Shown: piece by piece, positions 6,795 to 15,204 of the stretch | How the letters are laid out: every line of letters starts with the position of its first letter | Numbering within the stretch: position 1 is the first letter of the stretch | Assembly: GCA_965371855.1 (NCBI GenBank) | Contig: CBDUZZ010000060.1 | Coordinates: 1 to 30,144, forward strand | Origin: JAADEM01 sp965371855 | GTDB taxonomy: Bacteria; Bacteroidota; Bacteroidia; Bacteroidales; Marinilabiliaceae | Reading direction: 5' to 3' | DNA length: 30,144 bases | Position numbers and translations under genes: made by a program | The notes under the pieces: generated by a model | Seen by the model: the letters and a program-made list of their open reading frames with translations, nothing else | What the model was told of the DNA's origin: nothing | Database searches by the model: none

Positions 6795-8074
6795 TTTTCG
6801 GGTTCTAATGGTAAATCACGTTCTTTTTTTGCTTTTTCAATTTGTTCTTTAAGTTCCTGTTTCAAAGTGGTAGAATCGTACCATGTTTTAGTTTGTATGT
6901 GGGTTTGTACAGCCAGACTGCCGATATAAACAGTTAGTACAGCGATTATAAACGGAATAGCCTTTTTATGATTTTTCACATAATCCCATATCCAAACTGT
7001 AAGTGCCAAAACTAAGCCCGGCAGTGCCATATAGATGTATCGGTCGGCAATCATACCTGAACGCCCCAAAGGAATTATATGTAAAAATAGCGACAGATGA
7101 AAAGTAAAAAGCAACAGTCCGAAAATAATTACTCTTCTCTCTTTTTTATAAAACTGCTCCCAGATATACCATGTTAGCAGTATTGCCAGCAGGGTATAAA
7201 GCCAGAAATGCAAAGGGAGGCTTTCCCCTATCTTTATTGGGAAAAAGTATAGATAGCTTACTCTGATTGGTATAAGAATTTTAAACAGATATTCGAAATA
7301 GGAGAATGCTCCCATTACTAATCGTTGATACAGAGGATAGAATTGGTGTCCTCCATCTCCTGTACGATCAAATATTACAAGTGAGGCATAACCCAACAGG
7401 ATGGCAACAACAAAAAACGGTATCTTTTCAAGTAAAACTCTCTTTTGTGATATTACTCCGTAGTACCAATCAATAATCAGGAGTGAAAGAGGAAAAAGTA
7501 CAGCTTGTTCTTTTACCCCGAAAGAGAGGATAAAGCATAGCAGTGTAATTATTAACCATTTTAGTTTTTTACAGGTAAGGTATGTTAAATAGGTAAGCAG
7601 ACCTGCCCAGTAAAAGGTAGCATGAAGTATTACTTTAAAGGCACTTACCCATGCTACTGCTTCAACCTGAATTGGATGTATGGCAAAAATGAGAGCTACA
7701 ATACCTGCAATGTGGGTGCTATTTTCTTTGTGTTTTGATGATTGGTTTACGATTTTTTGTATGAAAAAGAAAACCAGCACAACATTCAATAGATGAAACA
7801 GCAGACTAACACCATGAAATGCCATTGGGTTAAGTCCAAACAGAGAGCCTGTAACTAACCATACAATAGTATTTACAGGCGAATACTGATAGCCATAAGG
7901 AGATGTAAATATTTCGATAAGGTAATCTACACTCCATATTTTAATAAATGGGTTATTAACAACATGTACCTGATCGTCCCATAACATCTGAAATTGGTTG
8001 AAAAGAGTGGGGTAAAATGCGATTATGGTTATGATAAGTATGGCCAATAGCCAAAAATATTTTTTGTTCATCAT
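6791..8074 (-). CDS. Polytopic GT-C membrane glycosyltransferase (TMTC/PMT-like)
   Basis: The 427-residue protein has about ten hydrophobic segments. After the first membrane segment comes LWDDQVHV (31-38), the Asp pair expected in the first periplasmic loop of GT-C enzymes, and then HPIQVEAVAWVS (133-144), a signature of TMTC-type mannosyltransferase-like proteins. Such enzymes take sugar from a polyprenyl phosphate donor and transfer it outside the cytoplasmic membrane. The GT2 gene just upstream (8137-9069) is of the kind that makes such donors, so the pair is coherent. The acceptor is unknown. The C-terminal tail is soluble and charged. Confidence 0.8.
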   Translation of the reverse strand: MMNKKYFWLLAILIITIIAFYPTLFNQFQMLWDDQVHVVNNPFIKIWSVDYLIEIFTSPYGYQYSPVNTIVWLVTGSLFGLNPMAFHGVSLLFHLLNVVLVFFFIQKIVNQSSKHKENSTHIAGIVALIFAIHPIQVEAVAWVSAFKVILHATFYWAGLLTYLTYLTCKKLKWLIITLLCFILSFGVKEQAVLFPLSLLIIDWYYGVISQKRVLLEKIPFFVVAILLGYASLVIFDRTGDGGHQFYPLYQRLVMGAFSYFEYLFKILIPIRVSYLYFFPIKIGESLPLHFWLYTLLAILLTWYIWEQFYKKERRVIIFGLLLFTFHLSLFLHIIPLGRSGMIADRYIYMALPGLVLALTVWIWDYVKNHKKAIPFIIAVLTVYIGSLAVQTHIQTKTWYDSTTLKQELKEQIEKAKKERDLPLEPEK

Positions 8075-8077
8075 TTT

Positions 8078-8155
8078 AGTTCCTCGTTTCGGGTTTCTTG
8101 TTCACTGTTCTTCGTTCACTGTTAACTGCTAATTGTTTACTGTTCACTGTTTTCT
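8078..8155. repeat. Interspersed GTTCACTGTT repeat block
   Basis: The gap between the two glycosyltransferase genes is built from GTTCACTGTT/GTTAACTG/GTTTACTG words preceded by a CGTTTCGGGTTTCTTG piece. Similar text occurs at 24745-24775. The end of the GT2 gene (codons for ENSEQ and stop) is made of this repeat, so the repeat has grown into the coding region. Confidence 0.6.
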
Positions 8156-9069
8156 TCTATTACATAGTGTGGCCGTCGTTTTATCTCCATAAACAGTTTG
8201 CCGATATACTCTCCCATAATGCCAAGCACTATTAGCTGAATGCCTGAAAGGAAAAGAACACTTACGATTACAGATGTCCAGCCGGTAATGGTTTTATCTG
8301 TAAACAGAGCCATTACAATAGCATAAAAACCATATATGGCAGCAAGCAGGGCAATTGTTAATCCGGCAAAAAGGGAGAGCCGTAAAGGGCGAATGCTAAA
8401 ACCTGTAACACCACTTAAAGCGAGGTTAAGCATTTTGCCAAATGAGAATTTTGTTTCTCCTGCCTCTCTTTCGTTAGCCCGGTATGGAATGCCTATTTGC
8501 TTAAATCCCAGCCAGGGTATCATACCTCTGAAAAAGAGATTTGTTTCAGGCATACGGCGTAGTGCATCTACAACTTTGCGGTCTAACAACCTGAAGTCGG
8601 CAGCACCTCTGTTTATTGATGTATCAGAAAGTTTGTTTATAAACCAATAGAAGATTTTTGAAGTTACCCTTTTAATAAAAGGCATATTTTTCTTATCCTC
8701 ACGTATAGTGTAAACCACATCGTACCCCTGTTGCCATTTCTCAATCATTTCAGGTATAAGTTCAGGCGGGTGCTGCATGTCGGCATCCATGCATATAACT
8801 ACATCACCCCGGGCATGGTCGTATCCGGCCTTTAAAGCTGCCTGATGCCCAAAGTTACGCGAAAACCGGATGAAAGAGACCTTATCGTCTTTTTCACTTA
8901 ACTCTTTAAGCAACTCAGTAGTACCATCACTACTGCCATCATTAATAAACAATATCTCATACTCAGCTACTGTAGCAAGCACCTTTTTAAGCCGCTTGTA
9001 CAGCACCGGTATATTCTCTACTTCGTTGTAGCAGGGGATTAGGAGGGTAAAATACAATGAATTAATCAT
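8137..9069 (-). CDS. GT2 glycosyltransferase, GtrB/polyprenyl-phosphate sugar synthase type
   Basis: The 310-residue product begins with the GT2 nucleotide-binding strand (LLIPCYNEVENIPVL, 9-23), followed by INDGSSDGT (42-50), DADMQHPPE (95-103) and the acceptor-side RGAADFRLLDRKV region, then two C-terminal membrane segments (about 230-260 and 265-290). This is the architecture of GtrB, ArnC and dolichyl-phosphate-mannose synthase relatives, which load a sugar onto undecaprenyl phosphate. The GT-C enzyme at 6791 is the likely consumer of the product. Its last residues are encoded by an interspersed repeat. Confidence 0.88.
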   Translation of the reverse strand: MINSLYFTLLIPCYNEVENIPVLYKRLKKVLATVAEYEILFINDGSSDGTTELLKELSEKDDKVSFIRFSRNFGHQAALKAGYDHARGDVVICMDADMQHPPELIPEMIEKWQQGYDVVYTIREDKKNMPFIKRVTSKIFYWFINKLSDTSINRGAADFRLLDRKVVDALRRMPETNLFFRGMIPWLGFKQIGIPYRANEREAGETKFSFGKMLNLALSGVTGFSIRPLRLSLFAGLTIALLAAIYGFYAIVMALFTDKTITGWTSVIVSVLFLSGIQLIVLGIMGEYIGKLFMEIKRRPHYVIEENSEQ

Positions 9070-9102
9070 TGAATTAATAATTGCATTTTAATTATATGTA
9101 TG

Positions 9103-9696
9103 CTAATCTCTATCATAATAATTAATTAGACCATTAATGTAAAAAACAGATCGGTTTTTTAAATTCTTGTTTAAAATATGCACATCCCTTATATAATTAT
9201 TATCATCAATGGTTAAAATATATGGTTTGTTTTGTTGTTCAATTTTTATTGGTAAACTATCGATATTAATTATATTATCTTTCAATAGCGGATATCTTCG
9301 TTTGTAGTAATATAACATTAGACTGTCTTGTTTTTTAGTTAATACAAAAAACATATTTTTATCGATTTTAGATGATAGCGTTGATAATTTATCAATATAA
9401 TTGTTTACACATGTTGAACAATATTTCTCTGGAATTCTTAAATAAATATTTTTTTTTGTAAATGCAGAATCTGTAATTCTGAAGCAGTCATTTATCTTTT
9501 GCAAGGATGAGACGTTTATTCTTTTTCCAATGTCTAAGGATTCCAATTCACTAATTTTTTCTATTTCGTAAATCATTTTATTTACCTTAACATTATACTT
9601 ATAGAATTTTTCTTTGTATTTATTTCTCAACTTGAAGAGTGTAAATGTTTGCAAAATAATTATTAATACTAATGTATAAGGTATTAAATATTTCAT
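9103..9696 (-). CDS. Membrane-anchored CxxC protein, thioredoxin-like (cassette B)
   Basis: The 197-residue protein has one N-terminal membrane segment (4-20), a short coiled region, and IPEKYCSTCVNNYI with Cys93-x-x-Cys96, then alternating strands and helices compatible with a thioredoxin fold (FFVLTKKQDS, PYILTIDDNNYIRDV). I do not recognise a closer family. The CxxC domain would face the periplasm. Its ATG overlaps the TGA of the propeller gene by 4 bp, so the two are translationally coupled. Proteins with CxxC at the same place in cassettes C and D are too different for simple copies. A redox or disulfide role for the Cys-containing peptide upstream is inference. Confidence 0.65.
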   Translation of the reverse strand: MKYLIPYTLVLIIILQTFTLFKLRNKYKEKFYKYNVKVNKMIYEIEKISELESLDIGKRINVSSLQKINDCFRITDSAFTKKNIYLRIPEKYCSTCVNNYIDKLSTLSSKIDKNMFFVLTKKQDSLMLYYYKRRYPLLKDNIINIDSLPIKIEQQNKPYILTIDDNNYIRDVHILNKNLKNRSVFYINGLINYYDRD

Positions 9697-10814
9697 GGTT
9701 TTAGTTTAATTTTAATTACAACAGGATTATCTGTCACCTTTAATTCTTTGATTGTTTTTACTTGTTCCTCATTAATAATTGTGTCTGCCTTTAAATCTTT
9801 TGCATTATTAATTAATACAATACTTGATTCAATACCTAATAAATAATTGTTATTTGCATCTGTATTGTAAGCATTTAATGTAAAACCATATTTTTCCTTT
9901 GACCAGCTTTTAATGCTTTTATAACAACTTCCTGTTGTTTTGTTGTATAAACAATGTTGTATGGGAGTTCCATTATATGCTAAGTATATGTACTTATCTG
10001 TTTCCAGGAATGTTAAAATCATATAGTTTTTTATGCCTTTAAGGTGCTTTAATTTAATATTTGAGTTGCTGTTTTTCAAGGATTTATTATTCAGCTTAAT
10101 TCGATACTTTTTTATTATATTGAAATTCTCATCAATACTAAGTATATCATTACTATAAAATGGTGGTATGAAATTTATTTTATCGTTGTATTTAACAAAG
10201 CGGTTATGTCCAAAATTATCACGGGTAGTTATTTGTCCGTATTGTTTTATGTTTTTATTGCTTTTAAAATGTTGCAGTAAGCTGTTATCACCATTTTTGT
10301 TGTATGTTTTATAAAAAATGATATTCTCTTTCCCAAACATATAGAAATCTCTAATTTTATTACCATCATCAGGGATTATTATTTTACCTATGAAACGAAG
10401 ATCTTTATTGTACATTAATATCTTTCCATGTGTCATAACATATAAAGCACCATTCTCATCAACCCTGAAGTTTTTAATATATAAATACTCACCCGGCCCT
10501 TTACCTTTTTTATTAAGTGTATTTAACCATTTTCCATTACTGTTAAAAATATGGATCTTATTTGATAAGTGATCAAATATGTATATATGATCATTTATTA
10601 ATGAAACCCTGTTAATAAAACCCATTAAATTCTCAGTATTCGTTTCAAGTGGTATGAACTCTATACTTTCAATAGCCTCCATCAGAGCATGGTGATTGAC
10701 ATTTTTGGCATTGTCGATATCAATAGTTAATATGTCACTTTTTTCTTTGTTATCACATGACATCATAAAAAGAAATGTTGTTACTGTTAAAAAACCTTTC
10801 ATAATAATTTTCAT
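9693..10814 (-). CDS. Six-bladed beta-propeller lipoprotein (cassette B)
   Basis: The 373-residue product has a lipoprotein signal (FMMSC, Cys20), IEFIPLET (51-58) and GKGPGEY (104-110), the two marks of the BF3164-like six-bladed propellers of Bacteroidota, with repeated F-x-IY-x-FD blade strands after them. Length is normal. It sits downstream of a small exported peptide, separated by a strong hairpin, and overlaps the CxxC gene by 4 bp. Members are predicted to be exported and membrane-anchored; ligands are unknown. An alternative start at Met5 would not change the signal. Confidence 0.85.
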   Translation of the reverse strand: MKIIMKGFLTVTTFLFMMSCDNKEKSDILTIDIDNAKNVNHHALMEAIESIEFIPLETNTENLMGFINRVSLINDHIYIFDHLSNKIHIFNSNGKWLNTLNKKGKGPGEYLYIKNFRVDENGALYVMTHGKILMYNKDLRFIGKIIIPDDGNKIRDFYMFGKENIIFYKTYNKNGDNSLLQHFKSNKNIKQYGQITTRDNFGHNRFVKYNDKINFIPPFYSNDILSIDENFNIIKKYRIKLNNKSLKNSNSNIKLKHLKGIKNYMILTFLETDKYIYLAYNGTPIQHCLYNKTTGSCYKSIKSWSKEKYGFTLNAYNTDANNNYLLGIESSIVLINNAKDLKADTIINEEQVKTIKELKVTDNPVVIKIKLKP

Positions 10815-10852
10815 GATTTTATATTGATTATGTTTTACATTTGTTAATACAA

Positions 10853-10892
10853 AATAACAGGCAGCCTATTTTTAAATGGCTTGCCTGTTATT
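10853..10892 (-). promoter_or_regulatory. 14-bp stem-loop between peptide B and its propeller
   Basis: AATAACAGGCA (10853-10863) pairs with TGCCTGTTATT (10882-10892); inside, GCC pairs with GGC across a one-base bulge, leaving an 11-nt AT-rich loop. On the minus strand it is followed by TTGTATT, a weak U-rich stretch. It may attenuate transcription into the propeller gene or protect the peptide mRNA. Confidence 0.75.
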
Positions 10893-10901
10893 ACAGTTTA
10901 A

Positions 10902-11213
10902 TTACATGCACTCTTGTTCAGTACATTCATCATCACCACCTTCCCAACAATTTACTTCATGTTTATAATATGTTATCCCATTAATTATAAACGTACCACA
11001 AATAGGAATGTCCTCTGTATATATTTCCCATTCCCATGGTGGCCAATTGATCTCTGTTGTTTCTCCTGATGTATCACTTGTTGTTTGTACAATAGCCTCA
11101 TCACTCATTCCCGCAAACGGGTCATTAAATGAAGCTTGTACATTTATTGCAAGTGCTGCTACAAATGTAACAGCGGTAATAACTGTTAGTATTTTATTCA
11201 TTCTTGATTTCAT
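10902..11213 (-). CDS. Small exported peptide precursor (cassette B)
   Basis: The 103-residue product (or 99 from Met5) has a clear signal peptide (hydrophobic 8-24, likely cut after VQA, residue 27), then an acidic stretch (MSDEAIVQTTSDTSGE), a Trp-rich NWPPWEWEIY (56-65) and four Cys (72, 89, 97, 102). It lacks a strict NVEALA motif; DEAIVQ stands where it would be expected. Position before a hairpin and a propeller gene equals that of the peptides at 694, 23128 and 29681. A stand-alone LytTR gene is upstream, and a promoter with a short leader reading frame precedes it. Function unknown. Confidence 0.7.
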   Translation of the reverse strand: MKSRMNKILTVITAVTFVAALAINVQASFNDPFAGMSDEAIVQTTSDTSGETTEINWPPWEWEIYTEDIPICGTFIINGITYYKHEVNCWEGGDDECTEQECM

Positions 11214-11312
11214 AACTAAATATATTTTAAATTAATGATTGTATTGAATAAATAATCATTCAATTAAAGAAATTCAACTCTATTTCTGTTTTCTAATTTA
11301 TTGTTACATTTG

Positions 11313-11328
11313 TCCCCCGAAAGGGGGA
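11313..11328 (-). promoter_or_regulatory. GC-rich stem-loop in the leader of peptide B
   Basis: TCCCCC (11313-11318) and GGGGGA (11323-11328) form a 6-bp stem with a 4-nt loop. It begins one nucleotide after the stop codon of the short leader frame on the minus strand and about 100 nt before the peptide start. No U-run follows. Placement right after a mini-ORF is that of an attenuator or translation-sensing element, but this is inference. Confidence 0.5.
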
Positions 11329-11329
11329 G

Positions 11330-11371
11330 CTACCAGAATTGATGTTTAATTAGCGTTGTACGTTTATTCAT
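11330..11371 (-). CDS. Candidate 13-residue leader ORF (MNKRTTLIKHQFW)
   Basis: An ATG (11369-11371) is preceded by AAGGAGAAACTAAC, an unusually good Shine-Dalgarno-like sequence for this phylum, at suitable spacing. The frame encodes MNKRTTLIKHQFW and stops right before a GC-rich hairpin. It begins about 27 nt after a strong promoter match. This may be a regulatory leader peptide for the peptide gene at 10902, or a small protein in its own right. There is no comparative support within the window. Confidence 0.4.
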   Translation of the reverse strand: MNKRTTLIKHQFW

Positions 11372-11397
11372 GTTAGTTTCTCCTTTCTTGTTTTGTT

Positions 11398-11429
11398 TAA
11401 AAGTACAGAATTGTATTTACATAACCAAA
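11398..11429 (-). promoter_or_regulatory. Promoter upstream of the leader ORF and peptide B
   Basis: On the minus strand TTTG (complement of 11426-11429) and TACTTTTA (complement of 11398-11405) are separated by 20 nt. This matches the Bacteroides -33 TTTG / -7 TAnnTTTG pattern except for the last base. It separates the peptide operon from the LytTR gene. Confidence 0.6.
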
Positions 11430-11502
11430 TGAGTATCTGTTCTTTAGTTAACTGTATGTTTTGGGTGGTAAACGGTACTGTTTCTTTAGTTATCGGTAAT
11501 TA

Positions 11503-11850
11503 TCAAATTCCAAATATTCTTTTAATGTGTCTCATTTTTGCACGAGATACCGGGATTTCTTCATTATTAATGAGCATTATCTCATATTTCTCTTTATAAT
11601 GTATTTCGTCAATAAAAGCTGTGTTAACGAGATAACTTTTATGGCAGCGAATAAAATTGAAATCTCTCATCTGTTTTTCTATCTCCTTTAATGTATATGG
11701 AATCATCTTAGTTTCCTGATTAGAAAAAATGATTTTTGAATAATTGTTAATAGCCATAATGTACACTATAGTACTAACTGAAACTAATCGTGAACCTCTA
11801 TCGGTTTTTATAGCTATTCTTTCCTTATTTATTATTTGTATGGTTTTCAT
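11503..11850 (-). CDS. Stand-alone LytTR DNA-binding regulator
   Basis: The 115-residue protein is almost entirely a LytTR domain: VSVSTIVYIMAINNYSKI (23-40), FIRCHKSYLVN (67-77) and the end IPVSRAKMRHIK (99-110), all family hallmarks. No receiver domain or membrane segment is present, so any signal must reach it another way. LytTR regulators elsewhere (AgrA, ComE, FsrA) control peptide-pheromone loci. Here the next gene downstream on the same strand encodes a small exported peptide, so regulation of cassette B is a reasonable guess. The gene ends 74 nt before the promoter at 11398-11429. Confidence 0.88.
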   Translation of the reverse strand: MKTIQIINKERIAIKTDRGSRLVSVSTIVYIMAINNYSKIIFSNQETKMIPYTLKEIEKQMRDFNFIRCHKSYLVNTAFIDEIHYKEKYEIMLINNEEIPVSRAKMRHIKRIFGI

Positions 11851-11875
11851 GCTTTTTGTTTATAATATATTTTGG

Positions 11876-11962
11876 GTTTCCGGTTCCGGGTTCAAGGTTT
11901 TAAGTTCAAAGTTCCGGGTTCAAAGTTCAAGAAACCAGGAACCAGGAACCCGAAACCTTGTA
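11876..11962. repeat. GTTCCGGGTTCAAGGTT/AACCTTGAACCCGG repeat block (family i)
   Basis: The spacer between the RND permease and LytTR genes consists of GGTTCCGGGTTCAAGG-like words followed by their reverse complements (AAGAAACCAGGAACC, GAACCCGAAACC), able to fold as an imperfect hairpin. The same family occurs at 19021, 19585, 24029, 24765 and 30050. Confidence 0.7.
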
Positions 11963-11964
11963 CC

Positions 11965-14900
11965 TTAAACTTTATTCCTATACAAATAGTAATACATCAG
12001 TGGCACAAAGTATAAACTAACGAGTGTACCGATAGTCATACCGCCAATTACGGTAAGTGCGAGGGGTTGTTGCAGTTCGCTACCCATATCGTGAGCAACA
12101 AGAAAAGGAGTAAGTGCCAGTATCGTTGTTAAGCTGGTCATTAAAATTGGCTTTAGCCTTCTTTTACCGGCTGTTTCAATGGCAGGAATCAGTGCCAGCC
12201 CCTGTTTACGTAACTGATTGATAGTGTCAATTTTCAGAATAGAGTCATTAATAATGATACCACTCATCACAATTATTCCAATCATTGCCATCAGGTTAAT
12301 AGTTCCGCCAAAAAGCCATAGCAAACCTAATGCGCCGGCTATATCCATTGGTACTTCAAGAAGCACTATTATTGGTTGTGTTAAACTCTCAAACTGAGCT
12401 GCCAGAATGAAATATAGCAGTGCCAGTGCAATTATCAAAACAATAAATAACTCTTTCAGAAGTTTACGTGATGAGAACAGTTTACCTGAGAATGATACAT
12501 AAAGTTCAAACTTATCCTGTATCATATCTTTTATTGAATTAGCTAATTTGGTTGGTGCGACATCAGCCACATTAAAAAACGGCACTGGCACATATTCACC
12601 GTCTTTACCACCATATAACACTTTGTAATAATCTTTACGCATTAACGTTACCAATTGATTTACCGGTATCTCTTTACCTTTATTGTTAATTACCATTAAC
12701 TCGTTAAGTATTGTATTTACTGTTCGTTCCTTATCACTTAACACAATTGGAACGTACAGGGTGCGTGAACGAAGGACACCAATCTGATATTCATTCAGTG
12801 CTGCTTTTAGTCGTGAATAGAGATTGTTTTGATTTACTTCATAGAGAGCCAGTTTCACGGGATTGGCTCTTATCTCCAGATATTCGTCACGTGAAAAAGG
12901 TTCTATATCGTACCCGGCATAGTTTTGTTTCAGAGAATGCAATACATTATCCATAATTTGCACATCAGGAGCTCCTTTAGCTTTCGGGCTACTAATTCTT
13001 GCAACAAACGGAGCTTCACGATCGGAAAAAAGTCTTTCAAAAATTGTTTCGGGAAAGCGGAATGATACATTGGCATCAGGATGTTTACCTCTGATATAAC
13101 TATGTATAATATTTTCCAGTTCATCTGTTTTTTCTCCTTCTTTTAGCTTAAAATATATTACAGCCTCTGAAGGTGACAGATCCATATCCTTATGTAAAAT
13201 ATACTGTTGTATTCCTACAAATGAATTGGCAAGTTCCGTTTTGTCATCAGCAATTAAAAGAACTTTTTCTACCCTGTTATGGTTTTCCTGCAAGTTAATA
13301 CGTTCATTCCAGTCTATTTGCACCATTAGCTCCTGTTGTTTAAAAGCGGGAAATCTCTCTTTCTTCATGTGCCATCCCATATATCCACCGGCAATTATCA
13401 GCAACAGGAATAGCGGAAACATCCATCGACGGTGAGCGAATATCCAATGCCACCCTTTTTCATAAATATCTTCCGACTGAAAGAGTTGTACCTTAGACAT
13501 CCAGGCGACAGTACGTTTTTCCCCGAGTTTTCCTTTTCGTTCTGCACGCAACCAGAATAATCGGTACAAAGTGGGCAGCAGGGTAATAGATACCAACAAC
13601 GAAACAAACAGTCCGATGGAAACAGCCACTGCCTGATCGTAAAATAGTGCGCCTGAAATACCGCTGACAAATATCAGTGGCAGAAATACGGCACAGGTAG
13701 TTAACACCGATGAGATAAGCGGCCTGATTACTTCATTGGTTCCATTAATACATGCCTGCGAAAGAGATTCGCCTCTGTCCATACGTTGGGTGATGTTATC
13801 AATTACAATTATTGAGTTGTCAATCATCATTCCCACACCAAGTATCAAACCTGACAGGGAGATAACATTAAGAGACAAGCCCATAAGATGAAAAAACAGC
13901 AGACTGATGATTAATGATACCGGAATACTGAACCCGATAAGCCACGGTGAACGGGTGTCTTTCAAAAACAGAAACATAATAATGAAAGCCAGAAATCCAC
14001 CTAACATAAGACTCTTTTTTAAGTTGCTTATGGCAAATTTAAGTATGGAGGTTTGATCGCGTGTGAGGGTTAACTTCACCTGCGGATAATCACGATTAAA
14101 AACATCTAACAGTTTGTCAACTTCTGTTTTCATCTCCTCCATACGGGCATCACTCTGTTTTATAATGGCAAGCGACAAGGCATCTTTATTACCTTGCATG
14201 AACATCCCTTTACGGGTGCGTGGGCGCAATCCTACCTCTGCAATATCTTTGATTTGTAAAATACGACCATTGGTTTTGAGGTAGAGGTTTTGTATATCTT
14301 TCACATCCCTTACTGAATTCGAGAATTTTATGTTGTACTGATACTGGCCGTCAATAACCTGCAGAGAACCCAGCGTAATATTATTCTCTTTCAGGATATT
14401 TTCTATTTGTGACTGAGTTATGCCAAGTGACTTAATTTTTTTTGTGTCGGGTAGTATATACAGCTCAGGCCAAAGCAGACCGGTAATATCAACCATAGCT
14501 ACCTGGGGCAATTGTTCAAGACGTTTACGAATAACAGCATCGGTGAATTCGCATAGCTCCATAAATTTAGCTGTACCACTGCTATCGGAAGTTGTTTGTA
14601 CATTGATGTAAAATACCGGCAGATCAGTTGCACTGGCTTTTATGATAGCCGGTCGGTTTACATCATCAGGCATTTGACGCATAATGCCATCCACCTTTTC
14701 GTTTACATCAATAAAGGCATAGTTTATATTGGCACCATACTTAAATCGGAGTCTAATCAACGAATAGCCCTCACGGGTTTCACTAATGATATCATCAAGA
14801 TTAGAAACCTGTGACAGGCTTCGCCGTAAATTGGAAACAACTGTGTTTTCAAGTTCACGAACCGATACGCCGGAGCGTTCAACCTGTACGGTGATCTCCG

Positions 14901-15021
14901 GGATATCAACATCCGGCATTAAGGATACAGGCAGGAGGCCGGTAGCCACTCCGCCAAGTAACAGAACGGCAATAAATGTCATGATGACTGCAATGGGACG
15001 ATGTATTAGAAATTTTACCAT
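11965..15021 (-). CDS. RND-family efflux permease (first of two)
   Basis: The 1018-residue protein starts with one membrane helix at 8-30, then the PVSLMPDVDIPEI entry to the porter domain, a six-helix block with GVGMMIDNSIIV (395-406; the essential Asp region of helix 4, here with Asn following a single Asp), and a second half with GIIIND and AGKRRLKPILMTSLTTI near the C-terminus. Length and two-fold layout match AcrB/HAE-type pumps driven by protons in the inner membrane. It lies downstream of a second RND permease and a membrane-fusion protein on the same strand. Bacteroidota often pair two RND subunits with one fusion protein. Substrate unknown. Confidence 0.92.
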   Translation of the reverse strand: MVKFLIHRPIAVIMTFIAVLLLGGVATGLLPVSLMPDVDIPEITVQVERSGVSVRELENTVVSNLRRSLSQVSNLDDIISETREGYSLIRLRFKYGANINYAFIDVNEKVDGIMRQMPDDVNRPAIIKASATDLPVFYINVQTTSDSSGTAKFMELCEFTDAVIRKRLEQLPQVAMVDITGLLWPELYILPDTKKIKSLGITQSQIENILKENNITLGSLQVIDGQYQYNIKFSNSVRDVKDIQNLYLKTNGRILQIKDIAEVGLRPRTRKGMFMQGNKDALSLAIIKQSDARMEEMKTEVDKLLDVFNRDYPQVKLTLTRDQTSILKFAISNLKKSLMLGGFLAFIIMFLFLKDTRSPWLIGFSIPVSLIISLLFFHLMGLSLNVISLSGLILGVGMMIDNSIIVIDNITQRMDRGESLSQACINGTNEVIRPLISSVLTTCAVFLPLIFVSGISGALFYDQAVAVSIGLFVSLLVSITLLPTLYRLFWLRAERKGKLGEKRTVAWMSKVQLFQSEDIYEKGWHWIFAHRRWMFPLFLLLIIAGGYMGWHMKKERFPAFKQQELMVQIDWNERINLQENHNRVEKVLLIADDKTELANSFVGIQQYILHKDMDLSPSEAVIYFKLKEGEKTDELENIIHSYIRGKHPDANVSFRFPETIFERLFSDREAPFVARISSPKAKGAPDVQIMDNVLHSLKQNYAGYDIEPFSRDEYLEIRANPVKLALYEVNQNNLYSRLKAALNEYQIGVLRSRTLYVPIVLSDKERTVNTILNELMVINNKGKEIPVNQLVTLMRKDYYKVLYGGKDGEYVPVPFFNVADVAPTKLANSIKDMIQDKFELYVSFSGKLFSSRKLLKELFIVLIIALALLYFILAAQFESLTQPIIVLLEVPMDIAGALGLLWLFGGTINLMAMIGIIVMSGIIINDSILKIDTINQLRKQGLALIPAIETAGKRRLKPILMTSLTTILALTPFLVAHDMGSELQQPLALTVIGGMTIGTLVSLYFVPLMYYYLYRNKV

Positions 15022-15063
15022 TTTATCTATTTGTTTAAGTTACGCAGCGTTTTATATTTATTG

Positions 15064-15197
15064 TGTTTGGCATAGTTAATTAAGTTACACAGAGGTTCGC
15101 TGAGAATCCCTGAGATACACTGAGTTTTATTTTTGTTTGGCATAGTTGTTTAAGTTACGCAGAGCCTCGCAGAGAATCTCAGAGATGCGCTGAGTTT
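15064..15197. repeat. Tandem of two ~70-nt TTACGCAGAG repeats (family ii)
   Basis: The unit runs from TTTGGCATAGTT through AAGTTACACAGAGGTTCGC to ACTGAGTTTT, and repeats at 15133 with substitutions; a partial unit stands at 15030-15049. Located between an RND gene and the GxxExxY gene. Confidence 0.75.
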
Positions 15198-15204
15198 TTT
15201 TAAT

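Noticed and set aside
11393..11599. 68-residue plus-strand frame overlapping the LytTR gene end
   Set aside because: Overlaps a confident LytTR domain and the promoter region; no supporting features.
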